From: Yarrowia lipolytica
Lineage: Eukaryota; Ascomycota; Dipodascomycetes; Dipodascales
Assembly (NCBI RefSeq): GCF_001761485.1
Contig: NC_090772.1
Coordinates: 1,734,501-1,798,500 of the forward strand
Length of the DNA stretch: 64,000 bases
Reading direction: 5' to 3'
The notes under the pieces are model-generated. The model was given only the letters and a program-made list of their open reading frames with translations, was not told where the DNA came from and ran no database searches. The stretch's first letter is position 1, and each line of letters begins with the position of its first letter. This document shows positions 23,981 through 36,086 of this stretch, piece by piece. A program made the translations under genes and the position numbers.

Positions 23981-24583
23981 CGGCACTGGCTGCTCCGCTG
24001 CTCCAACAGGGTTCAGTTGCGCATCGATCCAGGGTTACATGGTTTGTATCTTGCAGCGTGGGGGTCAAGAGATAGGGAGGAAGGGAAGGAGAAAGACACG
24101 TTGGAAATGACAGTCGGAACAGACGTGGAACGTGAGGTTGCTTGGACGATACGATAACGCCCTGTACAATCTATGGTCTTCAGACGCTCCATGGAAACAT
24201 CTTACCCGTACCATTCATCTCTTCTGTTCTAGAACCATGTGTGTTATGAAATCTGACTTTGCAGGGTCGGAGTCAAACACCGCTTTCATCTTGGTTAAGC
24301 GAGTGGATTGTTTTACGAGATCGACGGTCTGAGATGGAGCTTGGCGCTAGTTTCAGCTTGCACGATCTCCACATGGTTTCAAACCGTGTTGCCATCTGCA
24401 GTTCTGACTGCATAGATACAGACGCTGCCAAGGTCTAATGTCATAAATGTCATCTTATGATATGAAGTCAGGTGCTATTATATCATTGAACTTCAATAAA
24501 ATGCATTATGCTAATATAAATATACGTGTTAACTTCATTCTTCTTTGTTGCGGTCGCGCCTGTGGTCCTTTTTGTCGTCATCA
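23981..24583. other. Intergenic, convergent 3' ends
   Basis: A 600-bp gap between the small membrane-protein gene and SLP1, whose 3' ends face each other. AT-rich AATAAA-like stretches near 24490-24530 could serve as poly(A) signals. No gene is seen. Confidence 0.6.
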
Positions 24584-26419
24584 TCACCTCCCAGGACTCA
24601 TGTAGTCCACCGGCTCAGGGGTATCTCCTGCCCACTGAACAGGCTCATCATATAACGAACGGGACTTCTTCTTTTTGGGTCCCGGAGTAGCTAGAGGACT
24701 TCCAAGAGTCCTGGGAGGTGGCGGGGACTCGATATGCTCGTCTTCACTGTCGCTATCGAGTCCCAGACCCTCATCCACTCCATCATCACTCACAGGGGAC
24801 TGAGGAGTGAGATTCAGCGACCATCTGGGAGACAAACTGCTGATATTTCGCTTGAAGTTGCGTCTCAGATGGCGTCTGAAGGACCCAAAGTCAGAGTTGT
24901 CTTCCGAGTCGTCTGTATTGAACATCAATCGTGATCTTCGAGATAACTCGGGACCGGTACCTCGAGTCAGAGCCACAAAGATGAGCACCACCAAAAGGAT
25001 GAGACCCTGGAACATGGACATTCGTTTTTGAAAGACAAGATCATCGGCCAGCATGGCAAACCGTTGCGAAATGGCAGCCATGTTCTTGTCTGTTTGGCTC
25101 TTTTGCAGATCAAGCTCAAGGATGGCTCTATTGAGCTTCTGTTCTCGTTGTTGAGAGAACATGACAAGCTGTTGCAGCACGGTGGCATTGAAATGGAACA
25201 AAAAGTCGTCAATCTTGGAGTTTTGCTTCTTTTCAATCTTGTACAACAAGTCTCTGAGCACCTTGGATTGCTCCTCAACGTACTGGAGAGAGAGGGTTGC
25301 GTTAGACTCAAGTAGAGACAGACGTTTCATGATAGTCTTGTAGATTGACTCTTGAGTCGGTGGAGTTGTTGTGGAGTTGTTAGATTGGTTGTTGGTGGTG
25401 GTATCGGTGTTGTTATTGCTGTTGTTACGTTCAATCTTGCGGTAGAACTCATCCAAACGGCAGTATTCGTTGAGGCCCAGTTTGACCTTGTCCAGCGACA
25501 GTTTGGGGATGCATTCGCCCTTTTCGATGACGGTATGGTTCAGCGAAGGGTTGGACTTCTCAACCACATTCTCCTGGATCATCTTCTCTTCATGGAGCGT
25601 CTCCTCAGCCTTTTCAAACTGAGCCGTTTCTTCCTGAAGAGATTCGTCCAGCTTTTCGCCCGCGACAATGTCACCCTCTCCTCCACTGCGTTTCCATTCC
25701 TCCATCATGGTGGTTCCATGGACTCTGACCACAGATATGGGACAGTAGTACTCGTGTCCCCAGTGTGAGAGGAACTCGATCTTGACGTATCGCGCCCAGA
25801 TCTGAGGAACGGTGATGTCAAAAGTCTGTAGATCTCGGATGTTGTCGGCTGTAAAGTCACCAAGCACTCTCCATTCTCCAGATGCCACGGGGTATCGATC
25901 GGCCACGCTGATTCGGATGTCTTTGAACATGGACGAGAAGAACTCGTAGTTGCCGACCACCACCTGGTCGACGAGAATGTCCTGGCACAGCTCGATGATC
26001 ACATGTTTGCTGCCGGCCACACATTTGTTGAGTAGGTACGAGTCCTTGTTCTCCACGAGAATGGCCCCTGCTCCCTTGACATCTTTGTTGCTCTTGACGA
26101 CCGTAGCTCCGCAGTCGAACGACGCGTAGTTGAACCGATCCTTGTAGGTCTTGCCCGGGTCGTCGGACGCCGCGAAGAGAAAGTCGATTTCGCCCGTGAA
26201 CGGGTCCATTTCCGGCTCGCTGCCTCCACCACCGCCGTTACTGTGTCCGGGACCGCTTCCTGGCGTCGATCCAAGGTTCTGCCCGCTCTGCAACAGGTTG
26301 TGTATTCGCCACTCTTCGAACGATCGCAGCGTCGGGGCCGGGTGCGACGGCGTCGGTTGGCCCGCCTGAGACTCGCACATCACCAACCCCGCCGTGAGGA
26401 CCAGTTTCCAGAGGTTCAT
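24584..26419 (-). CDS. SLP1: SUN-like ER membrane protein Slp1
   Basis: A 611-residue ER protein. In budding yeast Slp1 works with Emp65 to bind and shield soluble ER proteins from degradation. The order is: signal peptide (about 1-19), low-complexity Gly/Ser linker, a SUN domain at about 90-240 (FNYASFDCGATVVKSNK, LLNKC, IELCQDILVDQVVVGNYEFF and HWGHEYYCPISVVRVHG are typical), an acidic linker, coiled coils at about 380-460, a transmembrane span at about 470-487 (GLILLVVLIFVAL), and a cytosolic Ser/Asp-rich tail. Conserved cysteines in the SUN domain are present. Start at 26419 is supported by the signal peptide. An Asn-rich run (NNSNNNTDTTTNNQSNNS) near 335 is low complexity. A nuclear-envelope SUN protein is less likely because the SUN domain is N-terminal to the span. 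Confidence 0.9.
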   Translation of the reverse strand: MNLWKLVLTAGLVMCESQAGQPTPSHPAPTLRSFEEWRIHNLLQSGQNLGSTPGSGPGHSNGGGGGSEPEMDPFTGEIDFLFAASDDPGKTYKDRFNYASFDCGATVVKSNKDVKGAGAILVENKDSYLLNKCVAGSKHVIIELCQDILVDQVVVGNYEFFSSMFKDIRISVADRYPVASGEWRVLGDFTADNIRDLQTFDITVPQIWARYVKIEFLSHWGHEYYCPISVVRVHGTTMMEEWKRSGGEGDIVAGEKLDESLQEETAQFEKAEETLHEEKMIQENVVEKSNPSLNHTVIEKGECIPKLSLDKVKLGLNEYCRLDEFYRKIERNNSNNNTDTTTNNQSNNSTTTPPTQESIYKTIMKRLSLLESNATLSLQYVEEQSKVLRDLLYKIEKKQNSKIDDFLFHFNATVLQQLVMFSQQREQKLNRAILELDLQKSQTDKNMAAISQRFAMLADDLVFQKRMSMFQGLILLVVLIFVALTRGTGPELSRRSRLMFNTDDSEDNSDFGSFRRHLRRNFKRNISSLSPRWSLNLTPQSPVSDDGVDEGLGLDSDSEDEHIESPPPPRTLGSPLATPGPKKKKSRSLYDEPVQWAGDTPEPVDYMSPGR

Positions 26420-29400
26420 TTGCGCTTTTTCAGAGGTCGGTGTTTTTTTTTCAATATGTCGACAGATATCACACTTCTGTAGGAAACTTAATTAGGGGGT
26501 GGTGGAGACTGGAGATTGGAAATTGGAGATTAGGGGGATTAGGAAGGACTCAATTGAGGAGAGAGTCGGACTATTGAGCCGTGGCAATCTCGATTAGGGA
26601 ACGGATCTAGGAATATTTGAGCCCAAGTCTCGTGATCTGACGTTCACATCTGATACAACCATTGCGTCATATCTGCACCGCTCTACAGTGTTAGACTGAA
26701 GTTGGGTGCTGATTAATTGCGGGAGTCGATCTGGTTATGTAATCACGTTGGCAGAAGAAGAAATGCTAGTCTTGAGGGTTAGGAGGGATAGGAGGGACGA
26801 CATGGTTGGAATTGTGGTGGTTTTTGAGTAACAAGACTCGAATTTCTTCGTTTTTTCTGCATATACATTCATTCCCGAAAGTCGGGCTCAAGCAGTTCAT
26901 ACCTAACAAAAATGTCAACAAAACCCAACGTACACAACTACAGTCAACTAAAGTGGAGCAGCAAATTATTCAGAAAAAAAAAAAAAAAAAAGGTCAGTTT
27001 TCGACAGTTGAAGACAGGTGGGGTTTGGAGAACTTTTAATCTGGACATTTATTGTCTAAATATGAAAGCGAATCTACAATTTTATGGAAATTTTACCTTT
27101 GGAATGCTGCGTTTTCTTGTATAGTGGACTACAGACAACAATTCAATCTCATACTACCAATCGAGCTCACAAAGCCCTGGGAACTTTTGAAAATGCAATA
27201 ATGGTCATTATTAAGTATGTTTATCAAGCTCTTCACTTGGTGTGGTCCGTTTGTTTCCCATTTGAGAGGAGTTTTTCTTTCTTCTTTTTCAATTACAGTA
27301 AATACAGTAGCATTAGAGACATTGACATGGACTGGACCGCGGTAAAAGATTCGAAACAAAGACAACAAGTCTCTTAATCATTTAAAAAGAGCTATTATAC
27401 CTAATAACTGTAAAGATCTGTCTAGTCTTCGTATTAGATAGGGACTTCTCTGTTCTGTTCTGTTCTGTTAGCCAGATATTTTCAGTCATAGACCCAGCTA
27501 GACTTGTTTGAACAGAATGAGTCCTCTCTTTGAGGATGTGATAGTGATTCACCAAAACTAAATGACTCTTACGCTTGCTTGTTGCCAAATTGGAATGGGC
27601 GAGAGAACCGCTTCCGACTAAAATGCGGTTTACAAAATGGCCAGGTTTCGTCTGGAGAGGGTCTTTGGGGCACGGTTTAGAGGTCTAGGGGGTTTGTTTC
27701 TGTCGCAGTTTTCATTATGAGAACTTCATCAGCTGGTTTCCTTGGCTAAATCTTTCTTATCGTCATTTCATGTATCTGGAACCGCTTGACTACATACAGT
27801 CTACGTAGATCCATGTCTGTAAACCGATACTGGCAAAGTATACCACTTGGAAACGTATCCAAAGGGATATAATCAAGCCGTGCAAACGGATCTCTCCGTG
27901 TTTCTTTAGTGTGAGTGCTCCATATCTTCTTTGTATGATCATTGGCAGACCTCCGTGCTCAAAATACACGAATGTATAAACGGAACTTGTGGAGAAACGA
28001 CTCTATGGCATATAGATAAACTCCCCGCTTTTTAAGGGGAAAAGACAGGAAAGCCAGAGGTTTTCAGCATCTTTTTGAGGCAGTTGCTAAGCCGCGGTAA
28101 GAGGTTTCTTGTCTAGAGCTGTATTAGCTATCATGAAGCCCAGGTTTCTGTAGAAGCGGCGTATTCTTCACTTTTAGCGCGACGCAGAAGGCAGGGCTAA
28201 TAGCATAGTCAAAGTAGCCGAACAGGTTGTATCGTCTGTCCTCACAGCTTGATGTTCGTTCGATACCCTAACAAAGTTGTCTATTAAAATTGCCCCTCCA
28301 AAGGACTGGATGGGAACTCTTAACAAAAACTTAAACTAACAAAAACTAAACTAACAAAAACTAAACGATTTTTTCTGAAGAAACCCAGGAGTGAAGATGA
28401 CTACCGGGTTATGAGAAGTGACGGTAGAAAGCCTTGAAAGGAACCGGAAACACCACCAACGGAACTTCGTCCGGATACTTGGTCCGACAATACTTGGCAA
28501 CTCGGTACTACTCACCCCTTATCAAGCCACTTTCAAGACTATATCCGACATATTCAGCCTAAAGAAAGTCACCATTCGTCTAGCAGTATCATACTCCATC
28601 TGTTAAATCCCGCCATGGCGCTACTATGTGGTCTGAAGAGCTACAGTATGTACTACGGAAAGCGCGGGCCCGACACATAGCTGCAGTAAGATGTAGAAAG
28701 GAGGTGACAAGGCGCGTGCACTATTGGTAGGGAGAGATCAGAGGTGCTCACGCTCGGCTTCATGGCGAACCATACATCTCCTTTTCAAAGTCCCAGTCAT
28801 CGTTACGTGATGTAATGTGTGGTTAGAATAGAAGAGGTTGGGGAGGTGCTGTTTAAGTGTAGGAAGACGAGTTCCTTGACTAGTTCGACACTCCTTTCAG
28901 TTCTGTCCCTTCTGCTCTTTTTGTTTCCCCTACAAGGTCAAGGAACTCGATATCCCCGGTTTTTGCCATTCCGGCAAGACACATTCTTCCCGGTCGACTT
29001 GATTTTGGTCAACTTGTGACGCACACTCGGGAGTCTTTGAGGACGTGGAACAGCAATCCACCATATGGCGGAGGCAGTATGAGTTCAATCAGACAGCCCA
29101 AGGCACCGAATCTTTCTCACCATGGACTTGAGACTCACAGACCACATCTGGATCCTCGTGAACTGAGCTTGAATGTATGGGCAACTTCCAGTTGGTGAGT
29201 GATTCTGACCATCGAGATGGAACCGCTATTGTGTGTGTTTGCAAAGATGTTGTCGCCGCAGGGAGCTGCCGAAACCGAGGTCTCTTCTCCTCCAATCATG
29301 GCACTAAAAGGGTCAATCTGGTGAGTGAGAGTGTTGACTCCATAGAGGGTTCCGTTAGTTGTGCTGAGCTCCAAGGCTGTTCCATCACGATATCCGATTT

Positions 29401-32276
29401 CGGCAGCTCCCCATTCGGCTACCTGACCAAAGTGGTCCTTCTTCTTGGTCAGGTCGAAGAGTGCCAGAAGAAGCACCTTGGCTGCGTCGAGAGTCGCCAG
29501 CTGAGTCTTGAAGCGACATGGGAAGATGCATAGATAACGCACAGATAATGCACGCCCAGATGCGACGTGTCTCGAAAAATCAGGTTTTTATACATCTCGC
29601 AATCTGAATCGCATTTCCTTCTTGAGCTGAGCAGTGTCGCGTAGTATACGACGGTCTCCGAGGCGGTAACAATGCAAAAAGTTCTTCATTGTGGTTAAAT
29701 CAACTCCAGCATCGACCCTGTTTATGCAATGGCTCTTGGCCTTGACTGTCACTCAGGCGCGACTTCCCAAACATCTTACCACCATTTCCACGAATTTGGC
29801 GTACTTAATCTCGGATGGAGTGAAGGAGTCGTTTGTGGGAACTGTGGCAGACTGACCTGTTCCTGAGCTCCGGCAAGGCCAACCCCATTCGACAGGATCC
29901 CTCTATCAGGCAACCAGTTACGACTCATTAAACCGGTTAACTACATTACGACTTTGACATTCTGGAAGATGTTCAGTTACACATCACCTCCAACACCAAC
30001 TGGAACCTTCAGACTGTTGTCTCTGAGTACTTTGCTGGCCATTGAGTGAAGACCTGAAGGAGAGGTGGAATTCTGGGCTGATCAAACACCCAGCCTGGTC
30101 TAAACAAGATCACCATGAACAATTTGCAGAACAGATAACCATTAAATCCCTTCTGAAGGCTCCATTCTTTACCCTGACTCGTCGACAGAACATCATAACT
30201 TTTACTCACCATTCCAGCACTGTCGGAGGACCGAAATAGATACTGTACAAGCTTCTGACTTATAGCCTCCACCCAGATAATGAGATCGGACCAAGACATT
30301 CTCTCTTCGTTGCTGCCATGTACTTTGTGGGAAACTTGACAGTCTGGATCCTGTCTGCTACTTAAAGCGCTTTCCAAGCTGACAAGAGAGTGCCCAGATG
30401 ACCAGCATCTCGAGAAGTGCAAAGCAAGTTGAATCGTGAAAAGAGTCGACTATAGACAATTGTCTTTCAAAATCTATGTGCAATCTCTGTAAGTCACTGA
30501 TGGACTAGTTCCAGGAAAAACAGGAGTCCTGGTTCCCGAGTTCAGAAAGCAGCCCTCAGTTTCGTTATTGAGCCCATACAGACATTTCAGGGACCGCTCA
30601 TTCCAACTCCTCAGGGTATAGTAGGGTATCCAGTTGTCCGATTGGCTCTACGACTAGTTCAATTGAGTCTTCAGTTGTCCAGTTCGAATCGCCAGTTGTT
30701 CTCCAGTGATTCCTTTGACCCATCCATCCAGAAGTGAATCTCGTTTCACTGAGTCCAAAACCCCAGTTGCATCACCATTCACAGGATGCTCAAAACCATC
30801 CTTCAACTTTACAGTACTTGTAACTTGCTGTCTATTGTTCCTAACGGCCCGTCTAGCCAGTTCACCTGCTCTACTCGTAGATAGCCCCCGTCACCATCTC
30901 TTTAGACACCGATCGAATCACCAGCGCAGTCTCCTTCCCATATAGTTCCTGGGAATCACTGGTTGAGACATAAGCACCAAGTGTGTCTGATCAGTCCTGA
31001 TTGAATCTCCCGGTTCAGTCAATCGAGCTTCTCTCAACGAATCTCCAACTGAATTCCCAATTGACCCTATCAGCAGCCAGGGCAACAATTGATCCCACTC
31101 GTTCAACTCTTTACCCATCTGAATCTGATCGGGAACCGAAGAGCCACTTCCAATGAGGTCTCAATTCCAGATGGATTCCCTTCTGTTGAGTGTCAGCTCC
31201 TGTCCCGAGTACAGCTCCCAAAAACAACACCAATTCAGGTCCCACTCTCAAAGTGAGTCCGATTGCTGAACTCATCGAAGACCCCAAGTCAAGCCCACTG
31301 CTCGATCAAGAAACTACTCCCTCCAAAGATCACTCCTTCGGGTCACCTACCCAAACCAAGTCCTCGCATCAAAGTTATAACCGATATCTGTTGCAGTTCC
31401 AAAGAAGATCTTTATTCCTCTAGCAACAGGTACTAGAGAGTCCCTAGTTGGCCCCGTCGCATCTGCCGCTAATCCCATATTGGTGGAAGCTTTGGAGGTA
31501 ACAGTGGTGGCAGTGCGACTCCTGGACCCCAATCGTCAACCCCCTCAGATGTGGGAAGGGAGTTGGGGACAGTGGTAACTGGTTGCGGTATCAAAGAGCA
31601 GACAGCTCAAACAGTAGCAATAAACTGCCCGACAGTAGGTGAGGATCCAATCGAACTTCCCCCGCTGATTTGAACAGATCAGATACCAGTCAGAGGCAGT
31701 GCTTCTTCAGAAGTGCTGACTCTGGTTAGGTCTTCTCTGGTTCACCTGGTAAAGACCATCTCAATGGTGTCTACTCTCGAGTAACTGGCGAGGGATGAAG
31801 ACAACACGGGGTACACTCACTCCAGATCATTGAATAACTGGAGAATTGTGGGGACGAGAATCTGTTGCAACTTCCAACCCTCACTCTGACCGAAACCCAG
31901 CGGCGAACGACTCGGCGCTCCCGAAAGCTGACTGTAGGTACCACCGGAAGACAAGGAAGTAGGGGAAGTGAAAGCAAGGATCACAATGCTGAAACTGGCC
32001 CAAAAAGTGCTGGGCATTCAGCCAGCGAAACTAGATATCAGGTGCTCTGGTTTTCTCCAAGTTTCGGTGCAAATTTTCTGAACGTTAGTGTCGTTTCTGT
32101 TGCTGACTGTCCAATGCAGCTGTTTTGTCTAGGCGCGATGGCCTACGTGAATTGTAGGTAGATGTATCGCACATCGTCGGTCGTCAACTATTCGCCAGAG
32201 TGCCAGTATTACTCCACTCCTTCACGTCAGTCAATCCATATTGTCCATTTTGTTAAATTACATCCATACTCCTCCA
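26420..32276. other. Gene desert, 5.9 kb, with weathered coding traces
   Basis: No intact gene. 26420-26800 is the SLP1 promoter side. An 18-nt A run lies at 26974. From about 29.1 to 31.6 kb several stretches look like decayed coding DNA, treated as a separate fossil entry. The remainder shows nothing I can support. Confidence 0.6.
29135..31530 (-). mobile_element. Probable eroded retroelement, Gag-like traces
   Basis: Stretches of open, protein-like sequence occur mainly on the minus strand between about 29.1 and 31.5 kb. They include a 135-codon frame at 29135-29542 and a 70-codon piece around 30.66-30.87 kb. Their composition (Gln/Ser/Thr-rich blocks between charged helices) recalls Gag-type polyproteins. 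No reverse transcriptase, integrase or terminal repeats are visible, so the family is unknown. The element is heavily broken, with many breaks, and looks old. A decayed host gene is the other possibility. Confidence 0.3.
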
Positions 32277-34416
32277 TCAAAATCTAATCTCGTAGCTTCC
32301 ACCCTTCATCAAGTATCGTACCCACTTAACGGTGTTGTAATTGCTCTTCTCAAACACCTTGAGGTACCTCACCACCAGACCGGAGCACGTGATCATGGTG
32401 ATTTCAAAGTCCATCGAAATGGGCGGCTTGTTCCACGGCGTCTTCTCCGTGGTAAATGTGAGTTCGGCTGTGGCTCGGAGAGAAATCTCAGAGCCTCCAC
32501 TGATACGCGACACCTTCCACACAATCTGGTTGGTCGACGAGTCGTACTTCGCCTTGCCGTTGGATGCGTTGATGGTGGTTTTTGCCGCGTTTCGAGGCGT
32601 GGGAATGTTGATGACGACGTTGGTAGCTGTCTGCTGCTTGGGGAAGTTCGCCTTGATAACGATATCGTATTCGACTCGTGACTTTCCGACAATCTGCACA
32701 CTGGGGACCACCTTGAACGGGATGCTTAGGTTCTCCACGCACTTGTAATGCATGAGCTCAAATTCACCATCTGGAGGCACAAAATTGATCGACCGGTCGT
32801 GGTCAAAGTTATTCAGCTTGACACAGTGGTGGAAAACACAGTCCTGTAGACCCACAGAGCCGGTGGGGGCAGTGGAGCCACGTCTGCCACCTCGCTTGGA
32901 CGATCTAGGGTCGTCCTCGTCGTGCTCCTGGTCGAGACGAAGAGTATCGTTCAGTCCAAAAGTGCATTCTGGCACTCCACTGAGTTGCGACTTCATGTGA
33001 ATGGTTCCATCGACATTAGCAACAAGCACAGAGCCGGTGGGCGAAATGAGTAGGTTGACCTTCTCGACAACATCCACGAACATTTCGTTTCGGTGATGCT
33101 TGACGTTGTCTCGTCTCCAGGGAGTGGCACCTGTGATTTGCGAGGTGATGGTCTTGGACCGTTTGAGAGCCTTCATGGATTTCGATCTACTCAGGGCGTC
33201 GGGAACAGACACAGACACGGCGCTGGAGCCAGACTCGCTGCCACTTCGCTTGGCCTCCGTCTGAATATACTGCTTCAGCATATCCATCTCTGTGTTTTGG
33301 GGAAGGCCAAAGTCGATCATCTCGTCAAGCAGTTCGTAGACCAGAGTGAAGTTCTCCTTGACGCTCTGCTCGTTGAAAGAGCCAAAGTAGGATTTGCCGA
33401 GGGCGACAATCTTGTAGAGGAACTCAAACACCATGCCGGCATCCACGTTCGACCGGTTCACCGCAACGACATACATGTCCTCGGACTTGCAGTGCATGAA
33501 GGAGGTTGAACCAATGGTAAGAATCGGTGATCGTACCTGGGTTAGTAGTGAAAGGGATGGTGGCTGTAATCGCGAGTTGAAATGGGTGAGAATCGATCTT
33601 CATGCCGGAACGAAGCATGAGATACGACTGAGAGCACTCCATATAAAGGTAGGGTGGCTGAAAGAGTGGTAGCAGCTGGACATATATCTGGTTTTGCTGT
33701 AGATGTCACTCGTTGTCTCGGTGTCGCATAAGGAAGCGGAGCCAGAAGAAATCGAATCATGAGGGATCACGCTGAGTTTTTGAGCTAGTTGAACTAGTCG
33801 TGAGATGAGCAGAACTATGCCCAAGTCAGATACGTTGCTGAAACAGTATAGCTTGTGCTTCGTGAGCTTAGTAGCAGTTGTAGAATCGATATCACCGTAT
33901 GGTTGCAAGGCGTAGTAAAGGGACTCAATCTCTGCCCCAATGGCGGTTTTCCTCTCAAGAAGAATGTCCTCTCTCACACACGTCCTTCATCGTCCTCTAA
34001 GAGAGCATAGACATGGCACAAAAGAGAACAGACCATCATAAAACAATCATAATGACCACACTTTCCCTGTCAACACCTATCCAGCTGTTAGCAGTCAGAG
34101 TCAACCTCTATTAATCCCTCCAGCTCAATCTCCTGAGCATTCGCGTCACCACACGGTCACTGGTCGCGTGATGGTCGCAATTTTCATCATAGCAACTCAT
34201 ACACGGCCATGAGCCTTCCATTGCAACATTCCCTCAGTCGCCCAGTCGCCCCCATCAATTTCGTGCTCCAATCCTCCTCCCTTCGGTACTCACCTCGGGA
34301 TTACTAATGACCTGAATTCGAAAGACATCGGCAATGCTTCTCCGCAACCCGTCGCGGTAGAGACGCGAGATCAGCACCTCGCCCTTCTGGTTGTACAGTA
34401 GAATAGCCGAAATCAT
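32277..34416 (-). CDS. APM4: AP-2 clathrin adaptor medium (mu) subunit
   Basis: Two exons (34294-34416 and 32277-33536) joined in phase 0 give 460 residues. It is the mu chain of AP-2, which selects cargo for clathrin-coated endocytosis at the plasma membrane. Exon 1 encodes the first 41 residues of the longin-like domain (MISAILLYNQKGEVLISRLY). Exon 2 continues with VRSPILTIGSTSF, then the rest of the longin fold to about 140 and a linker. The linker carries ITSQITG, the site phosphorylated by Ark/Prk-type kinases in animals and yeast; Thr176 is the candidate. The C-terminal mu-homology domain runs from about 190 to the end (KWVRYLMKGGSYEIRF). The linker is longer and more Ser-rich than in animals. 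The next gene upstream on the same strand, Cdc14, starts about 1.1 kb away. Confidence 0.92.
33537..34293 (-). other. Intron of the AP-2 mu gene, 757 nt
   Basis: The donor is GAG|GTGAGT and the acceptor is TACTAACCCAG|GTA, with the branch point touching the 3' splice site as is usual in Yarrowia. It is large for this genome. It contains an open frame of about 125 codons on the same strand (33600-33977) without an ATG; this may be chance. Confidence 0.9.
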
Positions 34417-34499
34417 GGTCAGATGGCGGGCAACACGTAAGCTCGTGACAATTAGCGCATGCACGATATGCACCCCTGCGTGTCTGACTAAGCATAGTG

Positions 34500-34546
34500 A
34501 CTAAGCTTGATGATTAAGCTTGATGATTAAGCTTGATGATTAAGCA
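34500..34546. repeat. 14-bp tandem repeat (TTAAGCTTGATGAT)
   Basis: Three near-perfect copies just upstream of the AP-2 mu gene, each with a HindIII-like AAGCTT. It lies within the 350-bp gap between AP-2 mu and the Cdc14 3' end. Confidence 0.9.
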
Positions 34547-34767
34547 TGTAGGTTATGTGAAGGAAAATCTCTAGATTTGTTCTATTGTTTTCACGTGATT
34601 TGAAATTACAAATGAAATACAGATGTACAATACAATGCACCTAATGCATGTTCTAGTGTTGTCGACAGGCAACGGGCCATGGTATCTTGGATATCCCAGA
34701 TTCATGGCCACTCACATTTCCCATATCCATCTATTCAACTTACTTAGTCCGTTAGTATAATCATGAC

Positions 34768-35523
34768 TCACCACTCAAGAATCATATCGCCAAAGGGCTT
34801 GCTCTCATGCAGCTCTCGAACAAGTCCGTTGACGTTACTGAGATACTTGCCTAGCATGATCTGCTTGTCCTCGGTCGTCAGGCGGTACACATTGTCTCTC
34901 AACATGGTCTGTCGGTACAGAGTCTTGGATTTGTCCACGTTCTGCCTGGTCTGAGTCTCGGGGATGAGGTAGAAGAAGAGAAACTCGAGGATCTTGAGCT
35001 TCACGTCCTTGGGAGTCTCCTTTCGCTTGAACAGCGTGCAGATGGTGGCCAGGCCTCCCATGTGTTCAAACAGTCGGATGTTGGGCACTTCACGCAGCAA
35101 ACAAGCGACCAGCGCTCGAATCGTCACGTCAACGGCCTGGGGGGTTCCAAGCAGCTTGATGAACAGGCCCATGTTGTTTTCGGTGGCAAAGATGCGCCGA
35201 CTGGGTTGATGCAGCAAAAGAGCTCCTCGAAGGAGATCGATGGCAAAGGGGAGATGCTGGATGGTGTCTGCGCTGGTAAGCATGCGTTCAATGGTCGTCA
35301 CGAGGTTAGATGCCACATTATACTCGAACGACTCCTGCAACTGCGAGTACTCCTCGAAGTTGGAGCATAGATCAATGTTGGACGTCTGTCGAGCAGCTCG
35401 AACCAGACTCTTGAAAATCGATCGGATTTGCTGCAGACCGGCGTATATCCGCTTGGGCGACGACGACGTTGTGTTTGTAATCGCCGTGGAAAGAGAGCTC
35501 TCCATGATGAAAGGTCTGTCCAT
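34768..35523 (-). CDS. SIN-pathway protein Cdc14 (Sid1 partner)
   Basis: A 251-residue all-helical protein of the family named Cell division control protein 14. In fission yeast it binds the Sid1 kinase in the septation initiation network; it is not the Cdc14 phosphatase. Matching features are IYAGLQQIRSIFKSLVRAAR near the start, LPFAIDLLRGALLLHQPSRR, LLGTPQAVDVTIRALVACLL, VKLKILEFLFFYLIPE and the ending GKYLSNVNGLVRELHESKPF. The length suits the family (about 240-280). The upstream extension begins with TTG, so the ATG at 35523 is taken; an ATG at 35505 is possible. The stop codon lies within a perfect GTGAGT donor-like string (see findings). It probably acts at spindle poles to time septation. 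Confidence 0.85.
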   Translation of the reverse strand: MDRPFIMESSLSTAITNTTSSSPKRIYAGLQQIRSIFKSLVRAARQTSNIDLCSNFEEYSQLQESFEYNVASNLVTTIERMLTSADTIQHLPFAIDLLRGALLLHQPSRRIFATENNMGLFIKLLGTPQAVDVTIRALVACLLREVPNIRLFEHMGGLATICTLFKRKETPKDVKLKILEFLFFYLIPETQTRQNVDKSKTLYRQTMLRDNVYRLTTEDKQIMLGKYLSNVNGLVRELHESKPFGDMILEW

Positions 35524-35560
35524 GGCTGGTGGACAATCGCTGTGGGTGCTGCGTACAAGT

Positions 35561-35612
35561 GTGTCCAAATGGTGTGTTCAAATGGTGTGTTCAAATGGTA
35601 TGACCAAATGGT
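35561..35612. repeat. 13-14 bp tandem repeat (AAATGGTGTGTTC type)
   Basis: Four copies of CAAATGGT(G/A)TG units directly upstream of the Cdc14 start, probably in its leader or promoter. Confidence 0.85.
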
Positions 35613-36085
35613 ATGTAGCAAGTTTGGTACCGATGGGTGATGTTTTGGGGCAGTCTAAGACAATGTTGCAGTCGTGTGCGGATCTCTGTTTTGCTATGTT
35701 TGACGTTGGTCGGGAATGTTGATGTTTCTCCCAATTAGGCAGGTTGCCTGCCGATACCACTGTTGTGCATGTTAGACGCAGGGCAGACCAGCCTCCGCGC
35801 AGTTGCCAGTTCGAAGCCGGGCAGCGTAGTGGATAAAGCGGCATGAAACATGGGGCTTTAAGGAGCCGGCGTCAAGTTGCAAGTCTCGTTGCACGTTTCG
35901 TGTAGTACTGCTGACTTGAAGAAAGTGTTTAGTCAGTGGCAGATCACATGACAAAGAAACCTTGTTTTGACAGTTCAGGAAAGATGCGCGTCGACTGACA
36001 GTGTGTTCGATTCGAGCCTTTGGAGGGTAATAAGTGCGGATTTGAGGAAGGGTTGGTTGGATCCGGCAAATCTGGTAATTGCAAT

Positions 36086-36086
<1 letters not shown>

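Noticed and set aside
31865-32161. 98-codon + frame near the AP-2 mu 3' end
   Set aside because: Low-complexity Thr/Arg/Ser start, no domain, and the minus strand is also open; not supported as a gene.
35790-35880. A-box-like GTAGTGGATAAAGCGGC
   Set aside because: No B-box, anticodon arm or acceptor stem accompanies it.
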